A stretch of 64,000 nucleotides of DNA from Diabrotica undecimpunctata (taxonomy: Eukaryota > Arthropoda > Insecta > Coleoptera > Chrysomelidae): positions 148,995,108 through 149,059,107 of the forward strand of contig NC_092804.1 of assembly GCF_040954645.1 (NCBI RefSeq). The letters run 5' to 3'. The first letter of the stretch is position 1. The number at the start of each line of letters is the position of its first letter. Position numbers and translations under genes: made by a program. Positions 62,396 to 64,000 of the stretch are shown piece after piece. The notes beneath the pieces were generated by a model. The model saw nothing but the letters and a program-made list of their open reading frames with translations, ran no database searches and was not told the DNA's origin.

Positions 62396-63500
62396 GGGCA
62401 TTAAAAATAATCACCCTATTGAAAAACGCTATACCTTTTGTAAATAGCGCCAAATGTCAATTTGGTTTTAACATTTGTGAAGTACACAAACGCAGAATAG
62501 AAATCGACAAGCCATGAATCGGTTTACTCTGCAAGAACCTAGAATAATTGTTTACATTTTTTTGCGCAACAATTGGACAACACAAGATGCTCCCAAAGCT
62601 GGCTGGCCCCAGAGCAGCCATTCTGCTATGACTATTGCTACTGTTACCCAAAATATCAAAGAGGAGTCCAGAACATCGACAAGACGATGTGCTACGCAAC
62701 TGGGCATTAGTCACCAGTCCCTACACAGAATTTTGGTGAAAAATTTGAAGACTTTTTCTTAACATGTGCAGCTAGTGTATTAGCTGTTAGCTGTTGACCG
62801 CCAAACGTGTCTAGCCTACTGTCGGGCCATCCTGAATTTCAACGAAGAGGAGGACGATTTTTAATCGGAAATTATCATAGACGATGAGGCTCATTTTAAT
62901 CTTAGCGTTTAGGTCAATAAACACAGGTATCGTTTTTGGGGCACCAAAAATCGTGTATCACTCACAAAGGGCCCTTATACTTGCTGAAGTTACTGCGTGG
63001 CGTGCTGTTTTCACTGGAGGAGTCGTCGGGCTATTTTTCTTTGAGAACGCTGCAGGCCAAACGACCACAGGTGATGGCTCGCGCCACAGAGCCAAGATTA
63101 CCGAATTTTTTCTTCCTCTTGCGACTGGAGAATATGTGGTTCTAACATAACCGATATTCTAAAGAAAGCATTTTCAAGTCGCTTACCTAATCTCTGGTTT
63201 TGGCAATTTACACTGGTCGGCGAAATCACCCGTTCTAGACTGATGGGCTTTTTTAAAGTACGGGTTTGCGTGAACAAGCCTCAGACCCTTAAACTCCTTA
63301 AGGAAGACTATTCACCAATAATGCGTATTAGTTCACCGTATTATAGTCATCAACTCAGGCGGCTGCTACTTTGCCGATAGCATTTGCTTGACTTGATGAA
63401 ATAAATGTTATTGGATTAATAAACAAATTTAACAAGCAGAGCCAATGTTTCTCATAAGAAAGAAACAGCAAAAGAACATTGGGTGATTAATTTTGCCCCA
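62396..63500 (+). mobile_element. mariner-like transposon, broken
   Basis: gggcattaaaaataatcaccct (62396-62417), written here as gggcattaaaaataatc and accct, is mirrored by gggtgattaattttgcccc (63481-63499), giving imperfect TIRs ~1.1 kb apart. The + strand frame 62514-62762 has RNNWTTQDAPKAGWPQSSHS, RTSTRRCATQLGISHQSLHR and ILVKNLKTF (DNA-binding part). Then come DRQTCLAYCRAILNFNEEED, IIIDDEAHFNLSV with the first catalytic Asp, HRYRFWGTKNRV, VTAWRAVFTGGVVGLFFFEN, AAGQTTTGDGSRHRAKITEF and, further on, GFFKVRVCVNKPQTLKLLKE. The parts with the second and third catalytic Asp are deleted or unreadable. It lies in SLC26 intron 3, in the sense orientation. Confidence 0.85.
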
Positions 63501-64000
63501 TCTGTTATTTACCTTAAATAGCAGTGGCAACTTGACAGAATAGTTGGAGATGCGATGGGTTTTATCATAATAGAAATGATGCCAAATTGAAAATTAATTT
63601 ATATCAACATGGGATCCTTTAGAAAGAAGGTGATTCTGGACGAACGAAATGCTCTGAGGCTAATGTTCTTCAATATGAGTATTCTTCCTAGATGCCTATT
63701 ATCTAATCCTAATCATGTGGTACCTTCTATTTCGTCGATATTGATGCATTTGACAAAATTATTATAGCAGTAGACAATAAATGAACAGCTAAGTTTACAA
63801 AGAGAAAGCTTTAATTTGTGGTTAAAAATTAGAGCCCTGATTAATATATCATACTTGCTTTCTATCTGATTATAATAACCATACAATTATTGAAATTGAG
63901 TAAATTATTTATTAGCTTAATAATTAATAATAAACTAGAAAATAAAAAATAAATGAACATAATAACTAACATTGTATTAAAGAAAATAAAAAGGGTAGCA
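63501..64000 (+). other. SLC26 intron 3, continuing; unassigned
   Basis: AT-rich. No exon with SLC26 similarity and no transposon motif was seen before the window ends. Confidence 0.45.

Noticed and set aside
1..64000. CRISPR arrays, operons, tRNA or rRNA genes
   Set aside because: No spaced direct-repeat array, no cloverleaf with B-box and no rRNA-like segment was seen; spliced genes and non-LTR elements show this is eukaryotic DNA.

Overview
The window is a transposon-dominated, AT-rich stretch of an animal nuclear genome, almost certainly an insect. Genes are split by GT-AG introns, long (TA)n microsatellites occur, and most of what can be read as protein is decayed non-LTR retrotransposon and DNA-transposon sequence of kinds common in large insect genomes (Jockey-like, I-like with RNase H, CR1/L2-like, 'craniofacial development protein 2'-like endonuclease-reverse transcriptases, Tc1/mariner, piggyBac, pogo). 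The order cannot be fixed from sequence alone. No tRNA, rRNA, CRISPR array or prokaryotic gene organisation was seen.

Only one clear host gene is present: the 5' part of an SLC26 anion-transporter gene of the prestin (A5/A6) type on the + strand. Three phase-compatible coding exons (51855-51954, 61078-61233, 61313-61423) encode the first ~122 residues and the gene runs off the right edge. Its first intron (~9.1 kb) is filled with reverse-transcriptase debris and its third intron holds a mariner-like element. Two other host-like loci are visible: a BTB/POZ-domain pseudogene (minus strand, 7139-8013), cut in two by a terminal-inverted-repeat element, and a possible four-exon THAP-domain gene or relic (minus strand, 43860-45126).

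Layout. 1-6.4 kb: Jockey, Tc1 and endonuclease-RT fragments, two foldback structures, and an endonuclease-RT copy ending in (TA)n. 7.1-8.7 kb: BTB pseudogene with two copies of a GC-rich TIR element. 8.7-10.5 kb: decayed DNA transposon with a transposase-like protein of unknown superfamily and subterminal repeats. 10.5-15 kb: mostly unassigned. 15-18.5 kb: an endonuclease-RT nested in an RNase-H-bearing non-LTR element. 18.9-21.6 kb: element with ~0.7-kb inverted repeats. 22.5-28.5 kb: endonuclease fragment, piggyBac, RT with an inserted TIR element, Tc1, piggyBac-like terminus. 30-32 kb: transposon with a 13-bp perfect TIR sitting inside a (TA)n tract. 32.4-43.8 kb: a dense run of RT, Tc1, pogo and CR1-like relics. 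43.9-51 kb: THAP locus, further DNA-transposon and RT relics. 51.8-64 kb: the SLC26 locus.

Apart from the SLC26 exons, nearly every coding stretch carries stops, frameshifts, truncations or lost catalytic residues, so the region reads as a graveyard of successive, often nested insertions. The most distinctive content is four DNA-transposon-like units (8.7-10.5, 18.9-21.6, 30-32 and 7.4-8.7 kb) that I cannot assign to a named superfamily.
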